DNA from: CBDUEF01 sp018063485
GTDB taxonomy: Bacteria; Pseudomonadota; Alphaproteobacteria; Rhodobacterales; Rhodobacteraceae
Assembly: GCA_037045435.1 (NCBI GenBank)
Contig: JBAOID010000018.1
Coordinates: 310,001-374,000, forward strand
DNA: 64,000 bases
Reading direction: 5' to 3'
In this document: one piece after another, positions 8,956 through 18,028 of the stretch
Layout: every line of letters begins with the position of its first letter
How positions within the stretch are numbered: position 1 is the stretch's first letter
Notes under the pieces: model-generated
Told to the model about the DNA's origin: nothing
Database searches by the model: none
The model's input: the letters and a program-made list of their open reading frames with translations, nothing else
Made by a program: the position numbers and the translations under genes

Positions 8956-10158
8956 ATGGAATTCTGGTATTTTTGGATTGCGGCAGTCGGGATGGTTCTG
9001 GCCTTGGCCGCGCTGTTTATGCAATCGCTGCGTCATGTGCCCGAACCTTCCGCCGAAGCCGCTGATCTGCGGGTTTACCGTGACCAGCTTGCCGAGATCG
9101 AGCGCGACCTTGCCCGCGGCACCCTGCCCGCCGCCGAAGCCGAGCGCCTGCGGCTTGAGGTGTCACGCCGCCTGCTGGATGCTGACCGCAAGGCCGCTCA
9201 GACCGCGACCAAAGCCGGCAAATTCCCCCGCCTTGCCGCTGTCTGCGTTCTGGTCCTGCTGTCGGGAGCGATCTGGCTCTATGCCCGTCTGGGCGCGCCC
9301 GACCACCCCGATCTGCCGCTCGCAGAGCGTCTGGCCATGGCCGATGCCACCTATCGCGACCGCCCCAGCCAGGCCAAAGCCGAAAGCTCCGCACCGCCAA
9401 CAGCGCCCGCAACCGCACCAGACCCCGCCTATCTGGATCTGATCACCAAATTGCGCGCAGCCATGATTGCGCGCCCAGATGACCAGCAAGGCCTTGCCCT
9501 GCTGGTGCGCAACGAGGCGTCCCTGGGCAATTATTCCGCCGCAAGCAAAGCGCTGGCGCATCTGATCGACCTCAAGGGTGCAGCGGCCACTGCCGACGAG
9601 CACGCCGAACTTGCCCAGCATCTGATTGCTGCCGCCGGGGGCTATGTCTCGCCCGAGGCCGAAGCGCAATTGACTGCGGCACTGATGAAAGACCCGCGCA
9701 ATGGGATCGCACGCTATTACTCGGGCCTGATGTTTGCCCAAGTGGGTCGCCCCGACCGCACTTTTGCGCTTTGGCAACCGCTGCTGGCCGAAGGCCCGCA
9801 GGACGCACCATGGATCGCGCCCATCCGCGCCGGGCTGCAAGATGTCGCAGATCGCGCCGGGGTCAAATATAACCTGCCCGACGCCAAAGGGCCAACCGCT
9901 GCCGACATGCAGGCTGCGGGCGAGATGAGCGACACAGAGCGGCAAGAGATGATCAAGGGCATGGTGGATCAGCTTGAATCCCGCCTGTTGAGCGATAGCG
10001 GCCCGGTAGAAGATTGGGTCAAGCTGATCACCTCACTTGGGGTTCTGGACGACAAAGAGCGCGCCAGCGCAGCCCTCACCGCTGCCCGCAAGGCCTTTGC
10101 CGGACAAGATGCAGCACTTGCCCAGATCGAGGCCGCCGGGCTCAGCATCGCACCATGA
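8956..10158 (+). CDS. ccmI: Cytochrome c biogenesis protein CcmI
   Basis: 400 residues. Two transmembrane segments (about residues 3-22 and 92-112) flank a cytoplasmic coiled-coil loop rich in Arg/Glu/Ala (LRVYRDQLAEIERDLARG is the family hallmark). A large periplasmic TPR-like domain follows. CcmI presents apocytochrome c to the CcmFH haem ligation complex. The start at 8956 is chosen because MEFWYFWIAAVGMV opens the first membrane segment. Its stop overlaps the ruvX start as ATGA. No other ccm gene is in the window. Confidence 0.88.
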   Translation: MEFWYFWIAAVGMVLALAALFMQSLRHVPEPSAEAADLRVYRDQLAEIERDLARGTLPAAEAERLRLEVSRRLLDADRKAAQTATKAGKFPRLAAVCVLVLLSGAIWLYARLGAPDHPDLPLAERLAMADATYRDRPSQAKAESSAPPTAPATAPDPAYLDLITKLRAAMIARPDDQQGLALLVRNEASLGNYSAASKALAHLIDLKGAAATADEHAELAQHLIAAAGGYVSPEAEAQLTAALMKDPRNGIARYYSGLMFAQVGRPDRTFALWQPLLAEGPQDAPWIAPIRAGLQDVADRAGVKYNLPDAKGPTAADMQAAGEMSDTERQEMIKGMVDQLESRLLSDSGPVEDWVKLITSLGVLDDKERASAALTAARKAFAGQDAALAQIEAAGLSIAP

Positions 10159-10622
10159 TCTTTGACGACATTTCCCTCTTCGCGGCCAGCCTGCCACCCA
10201 ACCGCGCGATTGCCGGTCTTGATTTCGGCGAAAAGACCATCGGCATCGCCATTTCCGATCTGCGCCGCCAGATCGCCAGCCCTTCCTCCGTTATCCGCCG
10301 GGTGAAATTCACCCTCGATGCCGTGGCGCTGTTCAAGATCGTGGACGAGCGCGGCGTCAGTGGTCTGGTGCTGGGTCTGCCGCTGAACATGGACGGATCC
10401 GAAGGCCCGCGCGTGCAGGCGACCCGCGCCTTTGCCCGCAATCTGATCAATCTGCGCGACATTCCGATCACCTTCTGGGACGAGCGGCTGTCGACTGTCG
10501 CCGCCGAACGGGTGCTGCTTGAGGCGGATACGTCTCGAAAACGTCGCAAAGAAGTCATCGATCAGGTTGCAGCGGGGTATATCTTGCAAGGAGCGCTGGA
10601 CAGGATGGCGCATTGTGTCTGA
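10155..10622 (+). CDS. ruvX: Holliday junction resolvase-like YqgF/RuvX
   Basis: 155 residues with an RNase H-like fold. The first acidic residue is in AGLDFGEKTIGIAISD (about residues 20-35), the next motif is VLGLPLNMDGSEG (about 73-85), and the C-terminal catalytic region is FWDERLSTVAAE. Family members act in 16S/23S rRNA maturation or recombination; in E. coli YqgF is linked to pre-16S rRNA processing. It is translationally coupled to ccmI by a 4-base overlap. Confidence 0.88.
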   Translation: MIFDDISLFAASLPPNRAIAGLDFGEKTIGIAISDLRRQIASPSSVIRRVKFTLDAVALFKIVDERGVSGLVLGLPLNMDGSEGPRVQATRAFARNLINLRDIPITFWDERLSTVAAERVLLEADTSRKRRKEVIDQVAAGYILQGALDRMAHCV

Positions 10623-10641
10623 CCGCAAATTCGAGGCCGCG

Positions 10642-10872
10642 ATGAAAGACGAAATCTGGACCCGCAACGAAATACAGTCGCCTTGCGTCAGGCTTTGCGC
10701 AATCCATCCCCAAGAGCAAATCTGTGTGGGCTGCAACCGCAGCATTGATGAAATCAGCAATTGGTCGCGTATGACTGATGAGGCCCGTGCGGAAATTCTG
10801 GTCGAATTGCCCAGCCGGACTGCCCGCCTGCGCCATCGCCGGGGCGGGCGCAAAGCCCGGCTTGAGGGCTGA
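10642..10872 (+). CDS. DUF1289 small cysteine protein
   Basis: 76 residues. The DUF1289 pattern is clear: SPCVRLCAIHPQEQICVGCNRSIDEI followed by NWSRMTDEAR, with four cysteines that probably bind a metal ion. An Arg-rich tail ends the protein. Function is unknown. The ATG at 10642 has GAGG five bases upstream and gives the family-typical N-terminus. An in-frame GTG at 10615, overlapping the ruvX stop by eight bases, is an alternative start. Confidence 0.82.
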   Translation: MKDEIWTRNEIQSPCVRLCAIHPQEQICVGCNRSIDEISNWSRMTDEARAEILVELPSRTARLRHRRGGRKARLEG

Positions 10873-10964
10873 TCCCATCTGGCGCAAATGGGGGTTTCAC
10901 ACCCCGCACGGGCCAAAGGCAGCGCTGGCCAGGCCATCTGCGCCGGAACAGGCCCAACCCGGTT

Positions 10965-11783
10965 CTACCACCCTGCCACCTTGCGCAGCATGTTCAGCGC
11001 CACCAGCATGATGAACACCGCAAACGCGCGTTTCAGCGGCTTTGGGTCCATCGCATGGGCCAGGCGCACCCCCAAAGGCGTGGTGATCCACGTCATCGCG
11101 ATCACCACCAGAAACGCCGGCCCATTGACCGCACCGATGCTCAGAGGTGGCGCGCCCGGCACCTTCAACAGCATGAACCCCGCCACCGAGGGCACGGCAA
11201 TCAGCACCCCGAACCCCGCCGCCGTGGCCACGGCGCGATGAATGGGAACCGCATACAGCGTCATCAGCGGTACGCCAAAAGTGCCGCCGCCGATCCCCAT
11301 CATCGCCGAAAAGAACCCGAGCACCGTCGCATAGATCCCGCGCAACGGCTGGCCCGGCACCGCCGCTCCCAGCCGCCATTCCGCCCGCCCGAATGACAGA
11401 TACAGCCCCGCGATCAGTGCCAGAACCGCAAAGATCACCTGCAATCCCGCCGATTTCAATTGCCCCGCCACCAGCACACCCACCACCGCTCCCGCCACGA
11501 TAAACGCAGCCCAAGCCCGCAACAGCGCCCAATCCACCGCGCCCTTGCGACCATGCGCCAGAACCGAGCGCAGCGACGTCACGATGATTGTCGCCAGCGA
11601 TGTCGCCACGCAGACCTGCATCAGTTGCGACCCGTCATAGCCCAGTTGCTCAAAGGCGTAAAAGAACGCAGGCACCAAAACGATGCCGCCGCCCACGCCA
11701 AGCAATCCCGCGATCACCCCGGCAAAGGCCCCGATCGCCATCAACAGGGCCAACATCGGCAACAGGCTGGCCAGATCTGGCAT
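10965..11783 (-). CDS. TauE/SafE-family sulfite exporter-like permease
   Basis: 272 residues, very hydrophobic, with about eight predicted membrane segments. The two Gly-rich repeats typical of TauE/SafE (DUF81) are visible: IAGLLGVGGGIVLVPAFFY (about residues 24-42) and FFSAMMGIGGGTFGVPLM (about 157-174). Characterised members export sulfite, sulfoacetate or related anions; the substrate here is unknown. It is monocistronic and divergent from the Bcr/CflA transporter, with about 118 bp between them. Confidence 0.9.
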   Translation of the reverse strand: MPDLASLLPMLALLMAIGAFAGVIAGLLGVGGGIVLVPAFFYAFEQLGYDGSQLMQVCVATSLATIIVTSLRSVLAHGRKGAVDWALLRAWAAFIVAGAVVGVLVAGQLKSAGLQVIFAVLALIAGLYLSFGRAEWRLGAAVPGQPLRGIYATVLGFFSAMMGIGGGTFGVPLMTLYAVPIHRAVATAAGFGVLIAVPSVAGFMLLKVPGAPPLSIGAVNGPAFLVVIAMTWITTPLGVRLAHAMDPKPLKRAFAVFIMLVALNMLRKVAGW

Positions 11784-11901
11784 GGCAAACTCCTATGATT
11801 TCACCCAGACCTAACGCGCGCAATCCCACAAGACCAGAGCTGCCCTTGCAAGAAAGCGCCCAAAAGGTTAACCTGACACACTCCTTTTGCGCACGAGCCC
11901 C

Positions 11902-13089
11902 ATGCCAAGATCCATCCTTCGCCCCGCCCTTGTTTTGGGCCTCATGTCCTGCATCGGGCCTTTCGCGATTGATATGTATCTGCCCGCGATGCCCGACATC
12001 GGCGCGCATCTGTCGGCCTCGGTTCAGGCCATGCAGGGCACGATCACCGCCTATTTCATCGCCTTTGGCGTTGCACAACTGCTGTATGGCCCCTGGGCCG
12101 ATCAGGCAGGGCGCAAGCCACCGCTTTATGCCGGGATCGTGGTGTTCTGCCTTGGTGCCGCGATTTGCGCCTTGGCCCCCACGGTGGAAATGCTGACCTT
12201 CGGTCGCGCCGTCCAGGGCTTTGGCGGGGCAGCCCTGATGGTGGTCCCGCGCGCCATCATCCGCGATGGCTTTACCGGCAATGAGGCGACCCGGCTGATG
12301 GCGGCGATCATGCTGGTGTTTTCGGTCTCGCCGATGCTGGCCCCCCTGGCCGGAGCCGGGCTGTTGCTTGTCTCAACCTGGCGGATGATCTTTGGCGTGC
12401 TGCTGATCGCGGCCCTGCTCAGCCTCTTGCTGTTGCGCTTTGCCCAAGAGGAAACCCTGCCGCCTGCGCAACGCCAGCGCTTTCACCTGGGCCAAACCTT
12501 TGCCGCCGCCGGCAAGCTGATGCGTGACCGCGGTTTCATGACGCTGACCTTCCTTGGGGCCTTTGGCATGGGCAGCTTTTTCGTGTTTCTCGCCGCTGCG
12601 TCTTTTGTCTATACAAACACCTTTGGCCTGTCGCCCACTGGCTTTTCGCTCGCCTTTGCCGCCAATGCGATCTCGTTCATTGGCGCATCGCAACTGGCCG
12701 GGCCGCTGGGCCTGCGCTTTGGCGCGTTGCGGTTGATGCGGATGGCGACGGCAGTGTTTGCCCTTGCCGCCTGCACGCTGTTCTTGCTGTCGATCACCAC
12801 CGGAGTGACTCTGGCCGTTTGCATCATCGGCCTTGGCATCGGCAATGCAGGTTTGGGCATGGTGATCCCGACCGCGATGGTGATGGCGCTCGATGATCAC
12901 GGCGATATTGCGGGGCTGGCCTCATCGCTGGGCGGCACATTGCAGATGCTGACCGGCGGGGTGATCGTCGCGCTGATGGGTCCGTTCTTTTCCAACGACC
13001 CCGCCGTCATGCTGGGGGTGATCGCGATGTGTGCGCTCGCGGCCTTTGGCCTGTCACGCCTGACCCGTGCTCCTCAGGCGATGGCCTGA
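11902..13089 (+). CDS. MFS drug exporter, Bcr/CflA type
   Basis: 395 residues with twelve predicted membrane helices. The Bcr/CflA subfamily pattern is seen in IGPFAIDMYLPAMPDI, GVAQLLYGPWADQAGRKP (MFS motif A between helices 2 and 3) and VVPRAIIRDGFTG. Such proteins use the proton gradient to export drugs such as bicyclomycin or chloramphenicol, and sometimes amino-acid derivatives. The ATG at 11902 gives MPRSILRPALVLGLM; a TTG five codons earlier is less likely. It overlaps the convergent dusA gene by 16 bp. Confidence 0.9.
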   Translation: MPRSILRPALVLGLMSCIGPFAIDMYLPAMPDIGAHLSASVQAMQGTITAYFIAFGVAQLLYGPWADQAGRKPPLYAGIVVFCLGAAICALAPTVEMLTFGRAVQGFGGAALMVVPRAIIRDGFTGNEATRLMAAIMLVFSVSPMLAPLAGAGLLLVSTWRMIFGVLLIAALLSLLLLRFAQEETLPPAQRQRFHLGQTFAAAGKLMRDRGFMTLTFLGAFGMGSFFVFLAAASFVYTNTFGLSPTGFSLAFAANAISFIGASQLAGPLGLRFGALRLMRMATAVFALAACTLFLLSITTGVTLAVCIIGLGIGNAGLGMVIPTAMVMALDDHGDIAGLASSLGGTLQMLTGGVIVALMGPFFSNDPAVMLGVIAMCALAAFGLSRLTRAPQAMA

Positions 13090-14075
13090 ACCTCGGCCAA
13101 AGCGGCCTCGAGCAGTTCTACTCCGGCACCGGGACGGTTTGCGCCTTCGGACAACAGCCGCCGCCAGCCGCGCGCACCGGGCCGCCCGGCAAAGGCCCCC
13201 AACATATGCCTTGTGATCTGATGCAGCCGCCCGCCTTGCGCCAGATGCGCCTCGACATAGGGGCGCATCGCCAGCACAGCACCCGTCAGGTCAAGGCCGG
13301 TATCGCAGCCCCACAAAGCATCCGCCCCCACCAGCACCGCCCCCGGATCATGATAGGCCGCCCGCCCCACCATCACCCCGTCAAGCCCAAGGTCCAAGAG
13401 GGCTTTGGCCTGATCCAGACGGCCAACCCCACCATTTAGACAAAGCGTCAAATGTGGAAACGCCGCCTTCATCCGCAGCACAATGTCATAATTCAGCGGT
13501 GGAATTTCACGGTTTTGCTTGGGGCTTAGCCCCTGCAACCAGGCCTTCCTTGCATGAATGATGAAATGATCCACCCCCGCCGCCGCCACCGTTTCCATAA
13601 ACTCCGGCAGCACTGCCTCGGGATCTTGCTCATCCACACCGATCCGGCACTTCACCGTGACCGGCACATCCGCGTGATCCAGCATCGCTGCCACACAATC
13701 GGCCACCAGCGCCGGGCGCTCCATCAGCACCGCGCCAAAACAACCCGATTGCACCCGGTCCGAGGGGCAACCCACATTCAGATTGATCTCATCATAGCCC
13801 CAGACCCGCGCAATCCGCACCGCCCGCGCCAATTCGGCAGGGTCCGAGCCGCCAAGCTGCAAGGCCACTGGATGCTCGGCTTGCGAATAATCCAACAGCC
13901 GCGCCGGTTGCCCATGCACAATCGCCGCCGCCGTCACCATCTCGGTATAAAGCATCGCTTGTCGCGTCATCAGACGGTGAAAATAGCGGCAATGGCGATC
14001 GGTCCAATCCATCATTGGCGCAACGCTGAGGCGGTGTGCGCCGAAATCTCGCTTTTTTATTGATAAATCAGTCAT
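13074..14075 (-). CDS. dusA: tRNA-dihydrouridine synthase A
   Basis: 333 residues with an FMN-binding TIM barrel. DusA hallmarks are LSVAPMMDWTDRHCRYFHRL at the N-terminus, LQLGGSDP, NLNVGCPSDRVQSGCFGA (with the catalytic cysteine), VKCRIGVDE, and HARKAWLQGLSPKQNR. It reduces specific D-loop uridines in tRNA using NADPH. The intact frame starts at MTDLSIKKRDFGAHR. Confidence 0.95.
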   Translation of the reverse strand: MTDLSIKKRDFGAHRLSVAPMMDWTDRHCRYFHRLMTRQAMLYTEMVTAAAIVHGQPARLLDYSQAEHPVALQLGGSDPAELARAVRIARVWGYDEINLNVGCPSDRVQSGCFGAVLMERPALVADCVAAMLDHADVPVTVKCRIGVDEQDPEAVLPEFMETVAAAGVDHFIIHARKAWLQGLSPKQNREIPPLNYDIVLRMKAAFPHLTLCLNGGVGRLDQAKALLDLGLDGVMVGRAAYHDPGAVLVGADALWGCDTGLDLTGAVLAMRPYVEAHLAQGGRLHQITRHMLGAFAGRPGARGWRRLLSEGANRPGAGVELLEAALAEVQAIA

Positions 14076-14516
14076 ATATACAAGATCTCACTGGGACGTA
14101 TCTGGTGCTGTTTCGGCATAGCCTGAGCAATCCATAGCCCCTCGGCAGCCCACAGGACTGCCATAAGTGCTTGCCAAGACCTGCCGAATAAGGGCGAGGC
14201 CGGCGAAAGCAAGGATGGCTCCGTCAGCTCTTGCACCAATGCCATCATAAAGCCGAAGGTCAGGATCGTCCATCGGTCCAGGCGTTGCAAAAGATACATG
14301 GCAGATTTTCGATCCGTGAAATCACCCGGCGGTCGGGTGATTTATCCGCCTCACCATTGCCATCGCTGTGTGCTCGCACTCCGCGCCTGCGCCGACACCA
14401 TCTGCTGGGTTTGCAAAATTCTTGAAAGGCCGGCCTCATTGCAATGCCAGCGGTTCAAGGCGACGCCGCAAATGCAGGCGGCGCCTCCCTGTTGATCAGA
14501 TGGGCCCGCGTCGCGT
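14076..14516. other. 441-bp region without a supported gene
   Basis: Between alkB and dusA. A minus-strand open frame (14072-14299, 75 residues, overlapping the dusA start) shows no recognisable domain and I do not call it a gene. The only structure I see is the strong hairpin at 14319-14343, listed separately. Confidence 0.5.
14319..14343 (-). terminator. Strong hairpin, probable alkB operon terminator
   Basis: A perfect 10-bp stem (AAATCACCCG / CGGGTGATTT) with a 5-base loop, about 175 bp beyond the alkB stop codon. The stem has A/T-rich ends but no long T tract. It could terminate transcription from either side. Confidence 0.5.
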
Positions 14517-15668
14517 TCAGCCGGCCCCCTTCGGCATCGGCAGGGTTCCGGTCTTGTAAGGAGTCCAATCCTCAATCTCCGGGTAGAACTGCTTTCTCCA
14601 GGCGCGCACTCGCGGGTTGAACATCCGGCGCCACAACGGCGGCACCATCGCCAGCGCAGTCATCGGCGGATAGCCCGTCGGCAGCATCGGCACCTCGGAT
14701 TCGTCGTAGATCTGCAACAGCGGGAAACGCCGCATCGGATGAACATGGTGATCGGCGTGGCGCTGCAGGTTGATCAGCAACAGCCCTGAAACCCGATGCG
14801 CCGAATCCCATGAGTGATGCGGCTGGACCGGCTCGTATTTCCCCGCCCCCAGATGCTTGCGCGTCAGACCGTAATGCTCGACGTAATTGGTCAACTCCAA
14901 CTGCCAGATCGCGACAATGGCTTGAAACGCAAACAGGCCAACACCGATCCAGCCGCCAATGCCATAGGCCAGGGCAAGAAAGGCCGATTGCAGCGCCAGA
15001 TATTTCCAGATCGGATTCGACAGGTGCCAAGGCGAGCGCTTGCGCCGGGCCAGCATCGCCTTTTCCGCGCGCCAGGCAGAACCGAAACCGGTGCGCAGAA
15101 TGCGAAAGAAGGCGCGGTGAAAGCCTTCGTTGTAGCGCGCTGTCACGGTATCGCGCGGGGTGCCGACAAAGGGATGATGCACCAGCAGATGCTCGGTACG
15201 AAAATGACCGTAGAGCACCAGCGCCATCAGCAGATCGCCCAAACCCCGCTCGATCCGGCTTGGCTTGTGAAACAGCTCATGCGCGTAGACGATGCCGACG
15301 GTTCCGGTGGTCACCCCGATGCCGAACATGATGCCAAGGGTTTCCAGCGTCGAAAACTGCCCGACCCGCGTTACATACCAGATCGTGCCGAACACCAGCA
15401 CGAACTGGATGGGAAACCACACCCATGTCAGCAGGCGAAACCAGAACAGATCCTTGTCCGGCGTATCGGGATCGGGATTGCGCAAATTCTTGCCCAGGAC
15501 GATATCGAGGATCGGCATCAAGACCCAGCCATAAAACGGGATCAAAAGGATGGTCCAGCCTCCCTTGGTCACCGCCAGAATGACCAGCGGCACAAAGGTC
15601 ATCGTCAGCCAATAGGGCCAGGCGCTGAGGCCACCGGGTTTGATCTTCAAATCGGGGGTCGGCGTCAT
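14517..15668 (-). CDS. alkB: Alkane 1-monooxygenase (AlkB-type diiron membrane hydroxylase)
   Basis: 383 residues with several membrane helices. All diiron histidine boxes are present: HELFHK at 130-135, EHLLVHH at 159-165, and LQRHADHHVHP at 301-311. The NYVEHYG motif (261-267) marks true AlkB alkane hydroxylases, as opposed to other fatty-acid desaturase relatives. It hydroxylates terminal methyl groups of medium-chain alkanes in the inner membrane and needs rubredoxin and its reductase, neither of which is visible in this window. The start overlaps the P450 stop as ATGA, so the two are translationally coupled. Confidence 0.93.
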   Translation of the reverse strand: MTPTPDLKIKPGGLSAWPYWLTMTFVPLVILAVTKGGWTILLIPFYGWVLMPILDIVLGKNLRNPDPDTPDKDLFWFRLLTWVWFPIQFVLVFGTIWYVTRVGQFSTLETLGIMFGIGVTTGTVGIVYAHELFHKPSRIERGLGDLLMALVLYGHFRTEHLLVHHPFVGTPRDTVTARYNEGFHRAFFRILRTGFGSAWRAEKAMLARRKRSPWHLSNPIWKYLALQSAFLALAYGIGGWIGVGLFAFQAIVAIWQLELTNYVEHYGLTRKHLGAGKYEPVQPHHSWDSAHRVSGLLLINLQRHADHHVHPMRRFPLLQIYDESEVPMLPTGYPPMTALAMVPPLWRRMFNPRVRAWRKQFYPEIEDWTPYKTGTLPMPKGAG

Positions 15669-17079
15669 TGCAACTTATCCTTCTGGTCGTTTTGGCTTCG
15701 CGGGGTCAGCCGCAAGCAAATCCCGGTGGCCGAGCGCACCGTCAGATGCGCCACCGGAACCGGCACATCGCCCTCGATGACATCGAAGCGGAACGCGCGC
15801 ACCAACAACGACAACAGCAATTGCCCCTCGGCCATGGCAAAGGCCGAGCCGGGGCAAACCCGCTGCCCTGCCGAAAACGGAATATAGGCGGTGCGCATGC
15901 ATTCCTTGCCGTTTGGAGTCTCAAATCGGCCGGGATCGAACGCATCGGGGCGCTCCCACAGCTTTTCGTGCCGGTGCAGGTGCCAGGGGCTCAGGATAAC
16001 CTGAGATCCGCGCTTGATCTTTCGCCCCCGAAACTCCTCGGGACAGGCGGCTTCGCGCACATACATCGGCACCGGCGGATAAAGCCGCATGGCTTCGCGA
16101 AAGACCGCCCGCGACACCCGCAGTCTGGACAGGGTCGAGAAATATATCTTTTCGGGATCAATCACGGCAATCGCCTCGGCCGCGAGTTTTTCCTGCCAGA
16201 CCGGATAGCGCGCCAGCAAATAGATTGCCCAGGCCAGCGCCGCCGCCGACGTCTCATGCCCGGCCAGAAAGAAGATCGCCACCTGATCAATCATCTCCTC
16301 GGTCTCGAACAGCTTGCCGGTCTCGGGATCTGGGAGTTGTCATGATCTTGGTCGACAGATCATCCGGGGCCTTGCCTTGCGCTATGGCGTCGGCCCGCTG
16401 CCGGGTCAACTGGCCGATCAAATCACGGATGATGCGCGCGGTTTTCAGGGTCTTGCGCGAATGCAGACCGCGGGAACCAGCGCGGCAGGGGCAACAGCGC
16501 CCCGATATTGGCAACCGGTTGCGCCGCCTGATGCTCGCGAAAGGTCTGAAACGCGGCATTGGCGATCTCATCCTCGATCGACACCGAAAACAACGTGCGA
16601 AAGATCACATCCATCGCCACATGGCTGGTCTGTGCCTCGATCTCAACCGCGCGCCCGTCGGCAAGCGGGGTCAGGCGCTCGACCGCCGCCACGCCGCTGT
16701 CCCACATCGCGGGAAACACGGTGCGGATGCGGCCACCTTCAAAGGCCGGGTCAATGATGCGGCGCTGATGGGCCCAGAGCGCACCGTTGGAAATGAAGAC
16801 CAACTCGCCCAAAAGCGGTTTGAGACCCACGCGGATCCGCTCGGACTTGGGGAAATCCGACGCGCGCCGTTTCAGAACCAGATCAACAAGTTCGGGGTCA
16901 TTGCACAGATAGGAGCGAAAGAACGGCGTGCGCATTTCCGCCATCCAAGCCCGATAAAGATGCGCGGGCTGCGCCGACAGAATGTCTTTCTTGAACAGCC
17001 GGAAATAGCCCAGAAGCGATACCTTCCCTTTTCGCGACTGCGGTTTTGGCGGCAGATCATCAGCGTTTTGGTCAAACAA
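15665..17079 (-). CDS. Cytochrome P450 (two frameshifts)
   Basis: About 470 residues after repair. The P450 signatures are all present: I-helix oxygen-binding LAGHETS, the K-helix E-x-x-R in FREAMRLYPPVPM, and the haem-binding FSAGQRVCPG with the Cys ligand. The haem loop is not like that of CYP153 alkane hydroxylases; it resembles the class of self-standing P450s related to CYP4/CYP102-like sequences. The frame breaks near 16450 and 16330; dropping one base at each site joins the pieces exactly. I place the start at the TTG at 17079, which has AAGGA seven bases upstream and gives the family-like N-terminus preceding PPKPQSRKGKVSLLGYF. The stop is coupled to alkB. Confidence 0.85.
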
Positions 17080-17149
17080 CGGGCGTTCCTTCGGGCAGAG
17101 CGGATGGCAAGAGGTTTGAATCTTTGGGCTTTGCCGCCCTCGCCTGTCA

Positions 17150-17163
17150 TTGACGACCGTCAA
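17150..17163. promoter_or_regulatory. FNR/Crp-family box in the P450-regulator intergenic region
   Basis: TTGACGACCGTCAA, a perfect inverted repeat TTGAC-N4-GTCAA, close to the FNR/FixK consensus TTGAT-N4-ATCAA. It lies about 70 bp upstream of the P450 start and about 135 bp upstream of the adjacent Crp/Fnr regulator start. The recognition helix of that regulator carries the E-x-x-S-R pattern expected for this half-site. Confidence 0.6.
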
Positions 17164-17172
17164 TTTTTGCTT

Positions 17173-17189
17173 GGAAACAAAGTGTTTCC
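17173..17189. promoter_or_regulatory. 17-bp palindrome, possible second operator
   Basis: GGAAAC-AAAGT-GTTTCC, a 6-bp inverted repeat with a 5-bp spacer, ten bases from the FNR-like box. Its symmetry suggests a dimeric regulator site. No regulator is assigned. Confidence 0.4.
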
Positions 17190-17297
17190 GCTCAAGGTCG
17201 GCTGATACCATAAGTCGCAGTCGACCAACGCCACCCTGCCGGAGTAGCTTGTCGGAACGTCTCCTCTCAAAGCACAGCAGCGACCACCGAGACCCGA

Positions 17298-18026
17298 ATG
17301 CCCGAGCCATCTGATTTGGACCATCCTTGCGGAAAATGCGCGTTCTACCAGAACAGCGTCTGGCAACCTGTCAAAGCCGGTGCCATGGCGGTGCTGACGC
17401 ATGGGTTTACCCGCAAGCCATTGGCGCCAGATCAGGTGCTTTTTGCGCAAGGCGACGAAAACCAGGGGGTGTTTTGTGTTTCAGCCGGCTTGATCGCCGT
17501 ACGCACGCATCACGCCAACGGCTCGTCCACCCTGCTCAAGCTCGCCTATCCCGGTGACGTCATAGGCTTTCGCTCTTTTCTGACCACCATGCCCCACAAG
17601 ACCGAGGCCCGCGCCTTGCTGCCGTCACGGGTCTGCATTGTGGCGCTTCCAGATGCCAATCAGGTGGTGCAGGACAGTTCGGCGGTTCTGGCAAGATTGA
17701 CCGCGCGCTGCATTCACGAAATCGACCAAAGCCATGAGCGCATCATTGCGTCCGCCACCGTATCCAACAAACAACGACTTTCCGATTTATTGCTGCGCCT
17801 GATGAAAACGCATGGGGTCAGGGTTGGCGAGCAGATGCAGATGCATTTGCCGGTGTCGCGATCCGATCTGGCGGATTTGATCGGCGTTCAGCCCGAAACC
17901 ATGTCGCGCCTGTTCACCCGCCTGAAAGAGGAAGGCTCTTTCACCGTTTCGGGCCGGCACATCCAACTGCCTGTGGGGTTTGCGGGTTTGTTTGCGTCGC
18001 AACATGAGGCCCAGAAGGTGGCATAG
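17298..18026 (+). CDS. Crp/Fnr-family transcriptional regulator
   Basis: 242 residues: an N-terminal Cys motif, a cyclic-nucleotide-binding-like beta barrel (about 30-120), a long dimerisation helix (about 125-160) and a winged helix-turn-helix (about 180-230). The recognition helix QPETMSRLFTRL has the E-x-x-S-R pattern of FNR-type proteins. C11 and C14 match the CxxC of FNR-like proteins, and C113 (SRVCIV) aligns with the central cluster cysteine. The third N-terminal cysteine position is a Trp or Val here, so a standard [4Fe-4S] cluster is doubtful. It is divergent from P450-alkB with an FNR-like box between them, hence probably their regulator. Confidence 0.87.
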   Translation: MPEPSDLDHPCGKCAFYQNSVWQPVKAGAMAVLTHGFTRKPLAPDQVLFAQGDENQGVFCVSAGLIAVRTHHANGSSTLLKLAYPGDVIGFRSFLTTMPHKTEARALLPSRVCIVALPDANQVVQDSSAVLARLTARCIHEIDQSHERIIASATVSNKQRLSDLLLRLMKTHGVRVGEQMQMHLPVSRSDLADLIGVQPETMSRLFTRLKEEGSFTVSGRHIQLPVGFAGLFASQHEAQKVA

Positions 18027-18028
18027 CG

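Noticed and set aside
14072..14299. 75-residue minus-strand frame overlapping the dusA start
   Set aside because: No domain, no convincing ribosome site, and no second line of evidence.
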